From NCBI GenBank assembly GCA_964006375.1, contig OZ023263.1:130175454-130239453 (forward strand): a stretch of DNA of 64,000 nt, written 5' to 3'. Below the pieces are notes generated by a model. That model saw only the letters and a program-made list of their open reading frames with translations. It was not told the DNA's origin and did not search any database. The translations under genes and the position numbers were made by a program. This stretch comes from Tillus elongatus. Its lineage: Eukaryota > Arthropoda > Insecta > Coleoptera > Cleridae. Numbering within the stretch: the stretch's first letter is position 1; each line of letters opens with the position of its first letter. Below are positions 11,478-23,522 of this stretch, piece by piece.

Positions 11478-11585
11478 ATCAAAATGGGTTCACCTAGAAA
11501 AAAGTTCTGAGGTAACACACATAAAAAACCTTACAGGCGAATTGAGAACATCCTTCTTGTTTGAAGTTGGTTAAAAAAAGCAAAT
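11478..11585 (+). mobile_element. Helitron-like 3' end fragment
   Basis: Carries 'gttcacctagaaaaaagtt', 'gaggtaacacacataaaa', 'aggcgaattgaga' and 'gttggttaaaaaa', matching 12805-12908. This 3' motif set is familiar from non-autonomous Helitrons in insects. That identification is from memory and is unconfirmed. Confidence 0.45.
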
Positions 11586-11596
11586 AAAAGGTATTT

Positions 11597-11668
11597 GGGA
11601 TCGTCCGGGATTTGAACCTGGGACCTCCCGCACCCTAAGCGGAAATCATACCCCTAGACCAACGAGCC
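11597..11668 (-). tRNA. tRNA-Pro (AGG anticodon), probably a decayed copy
   Basis: On the minus strand 72 nt fold as a tRNA. The acceptor strand is GGCTCGT. The D-arm region TGGTCTAGGGGTATGA holds the A box. The anticodon stem-loop is TCCGC-TTAGGGT-GCGGG with anticodon AGG, and the T-arm CCAGG-TTCAAAT-CCCGG holds the B box. The sequence is very close to metazoan tRNA-Pro(AGG). Two stem mismatches are visible: C3-U70 in the acceptor stem, and an A-C pair in the T stem. No CCA is encoded. It sits between a Helitron-like 3' end and family A copy 4, i.e. inside repeats, so it may be a retroposed or captured pseudogene. Confidence 0.8.
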
Positions 11669-11828
11669 AGTTGCTGGAACTTTGTTTTAATGTCGTATTC
11701 CAGCGGGCGTTGTAATTATTTTAGTCATAATTAATGTTTAATGATTTATATAAAAATTATAAATTAGTACCCAGTTATTAAATTAAATACTGAAATCTCG
11801 GATAAGTTTTGTTTCCGCGGAAACATTG

Positions 11829-12446
<618 letters not shown>

Positions 12447-12672
12447 TTCTCAACAGAAACACTCTTTTCTCTCCCTCGTTTCTCTTCCCCTAAATAGGTG
12501 TTGTTTATTTGTAGGATGACTGCTGACACAAAGCCTTACAAAAATCTTCTATATATTATTTAATTATTACCATGCATAAATAATTATGTGTCCATGATTA
12601 TTACCAAATTTAAAACTTCCTAATATAAAGCAGCGGCATGTAAAAATATTATATACTCGACTGAATGGTTGG

Positions 12673-12908
12673 TTGTGATCCACAATCATCATCAATGTAG
12701 TCGAAGCCAATTAAAGACGCATTATTAAGGATAACTCAAAAACTACTGGTCAGATTCTGATCAAATTTATATGAGACCACACGAGAAGCACCAGCTTTCA
12801 AATAAAAATCGGTTCACCTAGAAAAAAGTTATGAGGTAACACACATAAAAATAAATAAAAAAACATACAGGCGAATTGAGGACCTCCTCCTTTTTTTGAA
12901 GTGGGTTA
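12673..12908 (+). mobile_element. Helitron-like 3' region, longer copy
   Basis: Shares its first 125 bp with 9276-9400 and its last 100 bp with 11478-11585, so it joins both partial copies into one unit. It ends 'ttgaagtgggttaaaaag' and runs straight into the GAATTC minisatellite. No coding sequence. Confidence 0.5.
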
Positions 12909-13020
12909 AAAAGTCAGAATTCTGAGATAAAAAAGTCAGAATTCTGACATAAAAACTCACAATTCTGGGATAAAAAGTCGGAATTCCGACTTTTTTAACT
13001 CATAATTCTGAAATAAAAAG
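12909..13020. repeat. GAATTC-containing minisatellite, array 2
   Basis: About five units of the same 21-22 bp repeat as 7728-7890. Some units have lost the exact GAATTC. Confidence 0.95.
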
Positions 13021-13387
13021 TTCGAGAGCTATACGACAGCATCCAGGTCGTGCCACTTGTAAAACGTTTACCTATTGACTATTGATGTGTAATTATGTAG
13101 GTAGCTCTGCCTGTGCCGGTTTTATAGTTAGTTAGTTGATTGTGTTAAAAACTAAAAGGAAACAAAATTGGTTCATTGACTATTATTCTCGCTGTATTAA
13201 TAGAATAATGCATAGTGCATATATTATGATTTTACTAATTATGTACGTAAATAAGTCGTCATATAAATATAGAAGTATATTATTGTTTTATTCGACATTA
13301 TACCTCGGAAACTCTAGGTGAATTAAAGTACAGTCAGTCTTAGAAGCATATAAATAAATATGTTTGTGTTATTTCATCTGTAACGTC
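13021..13387 (-). repeat. Family B repeat body, copy 2
   Basis: Near-identical to 7891-8256 with small indels, including 'gtgtaattatgtaggtagc'. It has the same order of minisatellite, body and SINE. A 61-codon frame here is not conserved in the sister copies. Confidence 0.85.
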
Positions 13388-13738
13388 GGTCTATTTCCTC
13401 CACTATGGCCAATCACCGACAGGGAGCAGTTTCTCCTCGCTATCCTGGAAATTTTGCCGAACCCTGCCGTTCTGCAAGGATAGTAAAGATATTTAACGTG
13501 CCCAACATCGCATGGACACGGGACCGGCGGCTTTACGCTCCCTCCGAAGGGGGGAACGTGCAGACATTCAACTTGCTCAAATACAATGGCACAACCTCGG
13601 TTGATGTTAATGGTACAGTTCTTCCTTTCACTTTTTTCAGTACACGAAAAAAGTGAAACGAGAACCCTGCGATCGAACCCAGTACCCTTCGGTTCAGAGG
13701 CACACGTTCTTACGACTAAACTACCGAGGCTCTTATAA
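13388..13738 (-). mobile_element. tRNA-headed SINE-like repeat, most complete copy
   Basis: On the minus strand it starts with a tRNA-like head (13736-13664). The head has an A-box-like TAGTTTAGTCGTAAG and a perfect B box GGGTTCGATCGCAGGG, i.e. an internal RNA polymerase III promoter. The shared body follows, with 'cactttttt', 'cgaggttgtgccattg' and 'ggtgaaac/agtttctcctcgc', and ends at 'tagtggaggaaatagaccga'. Copies lie at 1-115, 8257-8545, 14340-14560, 33135-33510 and 62355-62690. No poly(A) tail or clear target-site duplication could be fixed, because the distal end is fused to family B in three copies. Confidence 0.7.
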
Positions 13739-14012
13739 ATAAATCATCATGAGATAAACGTACGTTTGTTGTTCTTTGATGATTTGTTTTTGTTGCTCGA
13801 TAAACATCATCACCATCACAATCGAAATGCGATACCATCTGTCGCAATCGAGAATCTCCGTCTGTAACTGCCCATTTTAATGCAGTGTAGCTTCCACGTT
13901 CAATCAGTATTATACCATATATCCGGACGTTTTACTTTTGATCTACCTCTTTCTTTTTGTCTAGGTATGTATCTTTCAAATAAAACTACCAGGAAGATGT
14001 TTTAAAATATGT

Positions 14013-14177
<165 letters not shown>

Positions 14178-14339
14178 CCTTTTCCTATCAATTTCTTTCA
14201 GAAAGCATTTCTATTCTGTCTCCTCTTTTAATACACTTTTTTATTCGTGTTTTTATTGGTGCACCTTATTGTCTTTGTCATTTTGCTCAATGTCCACATT
14301 TCAAAAGCTTCTATTCCCTTAGTGTCCTGCTTAGTTAAC

Positions 14340-14560
14340 ATCCACCCCATCCTTATAATACTCCATACGCATGACTTGATAAAGGGGGATGAGGGGGCTT
14401 AAATCCGTCGGTCCCCTGTGCGATGCGATGTTGGGCACGTTAAATATTCCTACTATCCTTGCGGAACGGCAGGGTTCGGCAAAATTTCCAGGGTAGCGAG
14501 GTGAAACTGCTCCCTGGTGTCGGTGATTGGCCATAGTCGCGGACATAGACCGACGTTAAA
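14340..14560 (+). mobile_element. SINE-like repeat attached to family B, inverted copy
   Basis: The plus-strand body has 'ccgtcggtcccctgtgcgat', 'gcaaaatttccaggg', 'gaggtgaaactgctccctgg' and 'ggccatagtcgcggacatag'. The tRNA-like head is absent; the upstream flank is unrelated. Confidence 0.75.
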
Positions 14561-14920
14561 GATACAAAATCACAAACATATTTATTTATAAACTTCTAAG
14601 GCTGACTTGACTTTAATTCAGCTAAAGTTTCCATGGTATAATGCCGATTAAAGCAATAATATGTTTGTATATTTATACGACGACTTATTTACGTACATAA
14701 TTAGTAAAATCATATGATATGCACCTATGCACTATGCATTATTCTATTAACGCAACGAGAACAATAGTCAATGAACTAATCTTCTTTCCCTTTAGTTTGT
14801 AAACCATCAACTAAGTGTAAAACCGGCACAGGCAGAGCAACCCGCCTAATTACACATCAATAGTCAATAGGTGAACGTTTTGCAAGTGGACGCTGTCGTA
14901 TGAAGCTCTCGAATAATTCT
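14561..14920 (+). repeat. Family B repeat body, inverted copy
   Basis: Reverse complement of the bodies at 7891-8256 and 13021-13387, with more substitutions. Confidence 0.85.
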
Positions 14921-15090
14921 CACTTTTTATCTCAGAATTCTGAGTTAAGATAGTCAGAATTCCGACTTTTTATGTCAGCATTCTGACTTTTTTATCTCAG
15001 AATTCTGACTTTTTATCTCAGAATTCTGACTTTTTTATCTCAGAATTCCAACTTTTTATGTCAGAATTCTGACTTTTTATCTCAGAATTA
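14921..15090. repeat. GAATTC-containing minisatellite, array 3 (inverted)
   Basis: About eight units read as TTTTTATCTCAGAATTCTGAC. It completes the inverted family B composite. Confidence 0.95.
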
Positions 15091-16436
15091 TTAGAAACTA
15101 ATTCCCTGAGCGCTTTCGCTGCTTGACAGGATTGAATCGGGTCATGTACACCTAAAATTCCAGTGATTTAGAAGAGGCTGTTGTTGTGGTAGGGGTTCAA
15201 GAGTTCTCAATTACAGGTGCGGTAGCGAATATTACGCCAGATTTTATTTGGCCTCAAAATATCAAGGTGGGGTGTGTGAAACAGTACGGGATGCCATGAA
15301 GACTGACTTCGTTAAAATAAAAACATTACTAGGATTGTCTTATCAAAACGCTCTAGACATCTGAAACACAGACAATGCAGTCGGAAGGTAAATATGTGGA
15401 CTCACAATGAGGATAAACAGATTAACATTTTTGTTATGTAATGTTTTGTTTTGACGACGTATCTGAAGAAGATCGATCGCTGAAGAAAATTCTGATAAAC
15501 GTTACTATGCTTATTAGGTATTAAATGCATTTTTGGATATAACTCAATATTAACTCATTGATTTTATTTTAATGAAGGAATAAAATTTATATAAAAGATA
15601 AAATTTAACTTGGCTGCTCAGTCAAGGGCATGAGCTTTAATGCACATTTAAAAAAATGGATGTTGCGTCCAAAATGGCGCATATATCTCCTCCAAAACGA
15701 CGGGGTCGCTGTAATAATTCAGGTGTATGAGTGTCGGTTTATTTTATTTATTTTATCATTTACAGAAGGCAGCCTGCAGCATGATCAGTTCAAGTACAAA
15801 ACTTATCTGCATGTTAATAAATAATAAAAATTAATTGACTGTTAATATTGAATATTAAGAACGCTACCACAAGCCGCCATGAAAACAATATAGGCATTTA
15901 TAATGGACAAAGCAATTGTTAAAAGTAAATTCGGTACAGTAAAACAGCAAGCAATCATATATTAATCTTAATTAAAGAAATTGACAAAAGCAATTGTAAA
16001 ATTAGCAAGCATTATATATGTCACTTACCTATTTAGCCATGCTGCCTTCTTTGATTAATTATCCGAGTGATGGCATGTTTTGCGGTTGACTTGTAAGTAA
16101 GAAGAGAATGTGTCTCGTGGTTATGGGGGTTTTAAAGGTTCCTTATCTTGAAATACAACGAACTGTCACGTCTACAGAGCCGTTTCCATTGAGTCATAAT
16201 ACGGTAGAGCAACGAATCTGATGGGCCGCGCCGATGATTATGACGTCATTGTGTTGGCAATTGTTTCTTGATGAGTAAGTATTGTAAGAAGTATTCAGAA
16301 ACCTTATAGTTTGGAAAAGGGTGGTAACACGTGTAACATGTTACATGGAGAGTTCCAAAGGGAACTACTATACATGTGTATATATCACAGTTGATTATAT
16401 GTACCCGTCGCATTTAGAGGATGGCGTAATTTTTGG
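15091..16436. other. Unassigned sequence
   Basis: Contains a 64-codon frame (15630-15824) with no recognisable domain. Base composition is less AT-biased near 16080-16420, but I found no gene or shared repeat. Confidence 0.4.
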
Positions 16437-16926
16437 AGTCTTTATGACTTACTAGTCATAAAGACTGATGAAAAATTCTACTTCAGAATTTTTCATCCGC
16501 TGATGACGCTGACGTTGTCAGCGAAACGATCGTAAGGTCTTTAAAATATGTGTTGTGGTGATTTGGGTTCCCCAAGTGTACTTATTAGTGCTCATCACAG
16601 GTTCCAGTTTTCACATAGTGAATTATGGCTCCCAGGTCAACGGAACTAAATCTATATTGAAAGCTAAATACTAAGATTAGATTTTTAGGTGCAGATATTA
16701 CTTTTTTAATCGTGCAAAGAAAATCAGTTTTTCATAATTTCATTAATTTCAATGTTAAAATTTATTTTAACACAAAAGTTGGTCAAAAAGTTCAGAATTT
16801 TTCATCCTCTGATGACGCTGACGTTGCCAGTGAAACGATCGTAAGGTCTTTAAAATATGTCTTGTGATTTGGGTTCTCCAAGTGTACCTGTCAGTGCTCA
16901 CCACAGGTTCTAGTTTTCACATAGTA
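16437..16926 (+). repeat. One-and-a-half-unit tandem repeat with three hairpins and a hammerhead-like core
   Basis: Two direct copies (about 16485-16622 and 16788-16926) start 303-309 bp apart. Each carries CTGATGA, a stem with loop GTT, and GAAAC (16500-16527 and 16809-16836), then 'gatcgtaaggtctttaaaat' and 'gtttt cacatag'. Upstream of the first copy are two perfect hairpins: 13-bp arms 16437-16449/16454-16466 with loop TACT, and 13-bp arms 16467-16479/16485-16497. The order CTGATGA-stem-GAAA recalls the hammerhead ribozyme core, but an extra C follows CTGATGA and no stem I is evident. Tandem dimers with hammerheads are typical of Penelope-like elements and retrozymes; that link is inference. 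Confidence 0.55.
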
Positions 16927-17518
16927 CAAAAATGTGACTTAAAGTAAAGCCACATATTATTAAGCATTTATTGTCTTATTTTCAAGAAAGTTATCTTTGA
17001 TGGCATCTACTTTTTCACATTTTATAATGCATAGTTGCACAAGTTGCATAGCGAAAATTTATGGTTAGGGCAGAAGGTTAAGTACTTCTTTTTTTATAAA
17101 CATATACAGGCAATGAAGAAAAATCATTGGAAATTGAATTTAATGGTCATGACATTAATGTTATTTGTGTAAAAAAATATGTTGAGTTAGATATAAATAA
17201 ATATACATATGGATAAACCAATGTTTTTGAAGAAGATATAAATAGTTGTAAGCCTGAATTACAATGTCCACACTCAAAGAAAGTATGGAGAATGACAGGC
17301 AATTCTGTTATTGTAAAAAAATTGAATGATATAAGTTTCATTCAATTTTTTCATTAAAACAATTTGATTTAAAGAAAAACCTGATTTTAATAAACGTTAT
17401 ATTTTCTTTTAGTGACAAATAATTTCAAATTAAAAATTTATTGTCTTTTTTTAAAAATAGAGTACATAATAAACAAGGAAAGACTATTCTACATTATTTT
17501 TCATGCTTATTTGCTGCA

Positions 17519-17521
<3 letters not shown>
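16927..17521. other. Unassigned AT-rich sequence
   Basis: No recognisable gene. A 64-codon reverse frame (17147-17341) has no family signature. Confidence 0.4.

Positions 17522-17591
<70 letters not shown>
17522..17591. repeat. (TA)n microsatellite next to a module terminus
   Basis: TA array immediately followed by 'accaaaacgcaattgccgcg' (17592-17611), a degenerate right terminus of the inverted-repeat module. Confidence 0.95.
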
Positions 17592-17616
17592 CCAAAACGC
17601 AATTGCCGCGTCAACA

Positions 17617-18173
17617 CTATTTGTTATAGCAAATGGATAACACTTATTAGGTGCCTTTTATTATTATTATTTTTAAATACCAGAAAAAATCTGCTTGGCG
17701 ATTTAGGTTTAATTTAAAATGGCCTTATAAATCCAAAACAAGGGTTCTTTTAACTTAATCATAGGTACACTATATCAACACGCAAAGGTGTTAAGCAAAT
17801 TGCATATTGCATAAACTTTCAATTATTGTACATCCGCCTAAATGAATTGGTGTATTCAGGGGTTGCATACGTATAGGAGCTGTCGGTCGAACAATAGGCA
17901 CTCAGTGACTCCAGTGGAATTTTTTGCAGGCCAACAAGATCAACTAGTAGCATATGGTTGACATTGCATACATTTAAAACTAAATTACTAACCAAAACAT
18001 TAAATAAGAACAACAGAAATGAATCTTGCATTATATTGGTTAATTATTACCGGCATCAACACAAAACTGACAAATGTGCCAGACATAAATAGCTTTATTT
18101 TGCTGAATAACACACAAATAAAAAACTAAAAACTGACATTACAATTAATAATTACAGAAAACAGTTAACCTTA
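17617..18173. other. Unassigned sequence
   Basis: Nothing recognisable. A 70-codon reverse frame (17819-18031) lacks known motifs. Confidence 0.4.
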
Positions 18174-18390
18174 AATCACTATAACTTAGTCAGACACATA
18201 GTTACAATGTGCGGCAAAAATATAGTTAATTTTAAATAGCGATAACTTAGTAAACGTTAATTACAATGTGTAACAGAGATGTATTTAATTCAAATAGCAA
18301 TAATTTGGTGAAAGTTAATTACAATGTTTAGCAAAGATATACTTACTTTAAATAGCGATAGTTTAGTGTAAGTTAATTAAAATGTAGCCA
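18174..18390. repeat. Tandem repeat, four units of about 59 bp
   Basis: Units begin near 18174, 18233, 18292 and 18350 with 'aaatagcgataacttagt'-type starts and a central 'gttaattacaatgt'. They are diverged from each other. Noncoding. Confidence 0.85.
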
Positions 18391-18982
18391 TACGTATTAC
18401 ATGGCAAATATTTATAACAACTTAAACACAAGATATAATGTACAGAATTAAATTTTACAGAGATGATTCAACCTTATGCTTTTTAAAGTAAAACGTTACT
18501 GCACAAATTTAAATTTAAATAAGAGAAATTATCCTCATTATTTTATCGACAATTTTAGCGAATCATTACGTTAGCGGAATAACAAAAGTGGCGTTTCATC
18601 TCATCCAGACCAACAAAGAAGTAACCTCTCGTAAAAGCCAGGTTACGGAGTACAAATAGCGGAAGGTTTATTAGTGTGGACCACCTCGGAAGTTTTATTA
18701 GTATGACCACAACACAAAAATTCGTTCAAAAACAAAAGGAACCCCTGCAGGATAGTTAGTAAGATAAAAATTTGCTTCTTAGACGCGAATCTTCATAAAT
18801 AAGGCCAAATGATCTACTTATTATTTAGATGGGAACTCTTTGATTAACAGAGACCAACTGTAAACTCGATAATTTAAACTCTAAAAAAGTTATTAATTGC
18901 TGTTCCCTTTACTTGGTGTACTTGTTGCAAACTATCAACAGATGTAGACACCTTCTCTGGTTTCACAGTTGCTAGTTTCCTT
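18391..18982. other. Unassigned sequence
   Basis: No gene or shared repeat seen before the start of family A copy 5. Confidence 0.4.
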
Positions 18983-19112
18983 TTAGTGAATTTTCTTTAA
19001 AAAATTCACTAATGAGGAGATCCCGACTTTTGAATTTTGAAAAAATTTCTTCAAATGAGCGCTAATTAGCCCCCCCAGAAAACATATCCGGGGTCAGTTT
19101 CAATTTTTATAT

Positions 19113-19226
<114 letters not shown>

Positions 19227-20021
19227 CACACCGATAACACAAAAAATAATGGGCCGATTTTGATTAAATTTGGTGAAAAAATTCCTTTTGCAAATGGCTT
19301 GGATAAGTTCGTTAGCCAGGAAAATCTGCCCAGGTTTTCCCGGAAAATTTTGTATTTTCTTTCAAAAAAAAATTATATCTCCGGAATTAACAAAGTAAGG
19401 GCAGCCAAATTTGGTACACATGTTTACATCGTTATAGGTAAATTACTCACCAAAATTTAGCTATGTAGGTCAAAAGACAAAAAAGTTATAGGCATTTAAA
19501 GAAAAATAAATTGGGGTTTTCCTCAAAACGTCAAAGTGGCGATTTAAAATGTCAAAATTGGCAACATTTAGGCAAATAACTTGAATCTAATACGGGCTCT
19601 AGAAATAAAATGTCTCAAGAAGGATGTTTTACAAACCCTAAAGTCTTAGTTTCAATCGTCATTGTCCTTCATTTTACTAAAATATTTGCAGAAAATTCAT
19701 TTCAAATAGACCCTCTCTCTGATGCTTGGCAGTAGCCTTAGCTATAGAGTTTATCGTTTAATGGTATATAATTTTTGTCGAATTTTTGTAAAAAATGAAT
19801 AAAGCTCAATATATCCGTTATTATACAAGATTTGAAAAAAATTTGTATATATTAATTATAGGGTGTCTTGAGCTACATCTTAAAAAATATTTCTACAATC
19901 ACAGGTGGCCCATAAGTCGTTGGTGATACAAATTTCCTTTTTTTTTAATCAAACACGCCTTAAGTTATTGCATTTTTGCATTTTCCATCGAAATATAATG
20001 CATGTTTGTAAGAAAAGAAAT

Positions 20022-20336
20022 TCTGGACGCAGTAAGTGCGTTACGGTAGCGAATTTTGATCAAATGTTTCATATTTGAATAGCTCAATTTGCTATTAACC
20101 TATAAGGTTGACCAAGAAACGTGTTTTTTCGGGAACACTTTAAGTTTACTTTTAGAAATTTTTGTACATTTTCGCACAATAAAGTTATTTTGATGAAACA
20201 TGGCACATTGTTTTTACTATATAGTTTATACTGGTAACCAAATCTGATGCCTGCTTTCTTAAAAAAACACACATATTTGTTTTTAAAAACATTTTTATGA
20301 AAATTCACTACCATAACGCACTTGCTGCGTCCAGAA
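20022..20336. repeat. Terminal inverted-repeat (MITE-like) module, copy 5 (315 bp)
   Basis: Ends TCTGGACGCAGTAAGTGCG and CGCACTTGCTGCGTCCAGA are near-perfect inverted repeats that extend inward to about 40 bp ('gtagcgaatttt' / 'aaaattcactac'). Interior blocks are shared with all the other copies. Noncoding. Confidence 0.9.
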
Positions 20337-21800
20337 TTTTTTTTGTAACCGGTCTTTTTTTTTGCAATGCCATATAAGGGCGAACAATAAAACAAATCAT
20401 TACGAAGCCATGGAAAAAGTCTCTACATATGTATTTAATTTAGAAGATTTGCGATTAACACGGTCCAATAGCAAGTGAATCCGTCGTTGAAATTCTCAGC
20501 AGCTCGTTCTTACATTGTTAGGCAGAGAAACAACTCTTACAGTCATCAGTCGTTTCAAGAGCAAGCTTTAAGTAGACTCCAGTGGCGACCACGGGTAAAA
20601 ATATTACGTCTCCCATTTCCATCTGTAGAAATATTCATAAAAGCCCATATCCTCGGAATAAACTTAAATAATTTTTATTAGGCGATCCTAATTTATTTGG
20701 ACTGTATCGTAACCGGTACAAACTTTGGTCTCAAGATTTGGGCTAGTGTAGATGTCAAAACATTTTATACTTCTAGTATAGATGTATTTACTCGAAATAA
20801 TGGCGACAGTTTTACTCAACTAAATAATAATCAGTAGGCAACGTTAAAGATAATAGTTGCTAATCGCTTGAAATCTGGAAGAAATCTAACATGTGATTAC
20901 TATTTTCTTCAGTTCCGTTGTCGGATGTTGTCTTTGGGTCCTACCATGGTAGGAGCCATAGGATATTCTAAAATTACTAACAAGAAAAATAAAATGGCAA
21001 TCTCTCAATGGTCCAAGTTTTGCATTTTCAAGGAAATCTACAAGTAGTATCTTACAAAGCGAAGAAATATAAGTTAGTGTTGATTCTGTCCACCATACAC
21101 GATGAAGATAAAATTGACAAAGGGAGTAAGGCACATGCAAACCTTAAATAATAACATTCTATAATGTGAAATATATATAAGACTGAAGCAAGTATTTAAA
21201 TTACCATAAGTGGCTCAACCAGAAGAACATTAATCTAGCAATATTTGTGCATTTTGGGTTAAACGTAAAAAATCAAAAAAATGCCTGTGAAAAAAAACAT
21301 GCGTAAGGAAGAATGCGTTATAAGAAATGTCATATCAATGTGATTTTCCATAAATTATTAATTTGTGTTTTTATAGATACCTATTATATTATAGTTTAGT
21401 ATTTTTCAGTTTTAATTTCAGCTGTTTAACAAGAAACTTTCAAAAATAGTCTTTTATGTTTATTCTGATTTGTGTTTTCTACAGAATTATGCTTATATTT
21501 TGTTCTTTGATCGGTAATAAACCCAACTCTCACCTCATATTATTCCAGGAGTAATATTAATTCAATAAGATTTTATACATAAATATTTGTACAGTTTAAA
21601 TGTGAGGGTATCCTCGGGATGCGTGCGATCGCGTACCAAAACGCCTCGCTTGTGTTCCCGTATTACTCAACTATTTTAAACTTTTTAAATATATCCTGTT
21701 TGATTAAAGCAAACTGATTATTATTTACTGGAAGCCTGGATATAATTTGCGGTAACAAGTTTGCGTAACCAAGACCTTTGTGTAGATTGTAGATGTTTTA
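20337..21800. other. Unassigned sequence
   Basis: Short frames at 20475-20681 (+) and 20886-21140 (-) have no recognisable motifs. No shared repeat was noticed. Confidence 0.4.
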
Positions 21801-21832
21801 CTTATTACATATACATATATACATATATACAT

Positions 21833-21908
<76 letters not shown>
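21801..21908. repeat. (TA)n array with TACA-rich start, flanking the LTR element
   Basis: Begins with 'acatatacatatatacat' and 'acacacac', then a pure TA run that directly meets the 5' LTR at 21909. Confidence 0.95.
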
Positions 21909-21910
<2 letters not shown>

Positions 21911-23404
21911 CTATAAATAGCAAATATGTGAGAAAATAAAAACATTATTGTGGAGTAAATGTACATAAAATTAATACATCCTAAAATTTAAATGCCCTGT
22001 ATAATTGTGAGTGTAAAATATTTTAGGTTAAATAAGAAATAGCATTAGGTAGCTGAATACAGAACAATGATTTTCTTTTCTTTACATTTAGTCGTTAAAA
22101 TACAATAGAGAAATATCCTTGTTTTTATTCATAGAATTTTACTAGAATATCACGATTTTATTTTATTTTTAGGTAGTAGGCATATGTACCATATTATACA
22201 TTTATAATATTAAGGAAAAAATAGTTTTTTGTAAATGTCAATTTAAAAAGACGCAGTGTTAGTTGATAGGGATAGTTTTTTTGTGTGCGTGTTTCAAAAG
22301 AGTAGTGCAACGGACAAAAAGTTGAACAATGGGATAACGAAAGGCCTATGAATTTTGTTAGAGAGACACAACGCGAAAAGGTTTTTTTTGTAACACAGGG
22401 ATAGTTTATTTAAGGAGTCGACGGCAGGTCGAGAAGTAGTAACTGAGCTGCCAGAAGTGAAACTAGAAATTAGTGGTGCTGCGACGACTGGAAAATATGG
22501 AAGTTGATGAATAAAACATACAAAGCAAGTGCCTGATAATACCATTATAAAAATTTGTATAAAGAAAATAAAAAGATTAAATACCTGGTACACGGTTTGT
22601 GAAGACAGTTAAATAAAAATGGAAATTGATTAATAATTACTGACAAGCTGTTAAATCCAAAAGAAGAACAAATACAAAGTAATAATTACACATCAAATGG
22701 AAAGTAATAATTATACATCAAATGGGAAGTAATAAATACACGTCAAATGGAAGGAGCAAACAAGACAACATTCAGTAAGTCGTTTTAGGACCTTTATCAA
22801 AATCAATATGCTGACTTTTTTTCTATAGTGTGAATAGCTTTTAAGGAAATTTTTTTGTCCCTTTTAGGATTTTAATGTAAATTTTAGTTTACTAAGGGGG
22901 ATGTTATATAAAGGCCGAATCATTATATCATAGTTAGATAATTCATTGTGTTAACTAAATTTGATTTGATAAATTTGATATAACCTTTTTAATAGAAATT
23001 TATTAGTTTGATCAATCTGTTTAATTTTGACCCCAAATCAAGCGAATATTAATGATATGAAAAAGTAAGGCTATTTTTCACCGTTAAATAAAAAGTAAAA
23101 ACAAAAGACCCAATCATACATAATGTTTTTTTTGAAATTTCCAAACACTCAGGAGTACAATAATTTATAAACACCATATATTAAACAAAAATGCTAGCCC
23201 AAGCAAAGAACCCTACCCATGAGATTAGAGAAAAATTTAGAATCACAGCAGTAAGTGAACCATTTTAGCATAATTTCAGGATCATCAATATTAGCGTTTT
23301 TTTTTTAAATAAAGACGCAATTGAATTCTCATGCCCTACAATTAAAAGTGCTATTAAGGTATAAAATAAATTAAATAAAAGAAACCACACTAAATACCAT
23401 AGCA
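21909..23404 (+). repeat. 5' long terminal repeat
   Basis: Aligns end to end with 27425-28924. The first base pair is AG instead of TG at the junction with (TA)n. It holds a 24-bp triplet repeat ('cacatcaaatggaaagtaat' type, 22686-22755), 'atgttatataaagg' at about 22903 as a possible TATA-like promoter, and the conserved 3' end 'aaataccatagca'. A 99-codon reverse frame is present in both LTRs and is not a gene candidate. Confidence 0.85.
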
Positions 23405-23413
23405 ACTTATATA

Positions 23414-23431
23414 TGGCGCCTAACGTGGGGC

Positions 23432-23522
<91 letters not shown>

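Noticed and set aside
16500..16527. Annotating a hammerhead ribozyme as an ncRNA feature
   Set aside because: One extra core nucleotide and no visible stem I; kept only as a finding to test.
22904..23404. A 500-bp LTR starting at TGTTATATAAAG instead of the 1.5-kb LTR
   Set aside because: A purine-rich GGGGG also precedes this point, but the direct repeat extends 1 kb further upstream in both copies and has matching TGCTAT/ATAGCA termini and its own polypurine tract.
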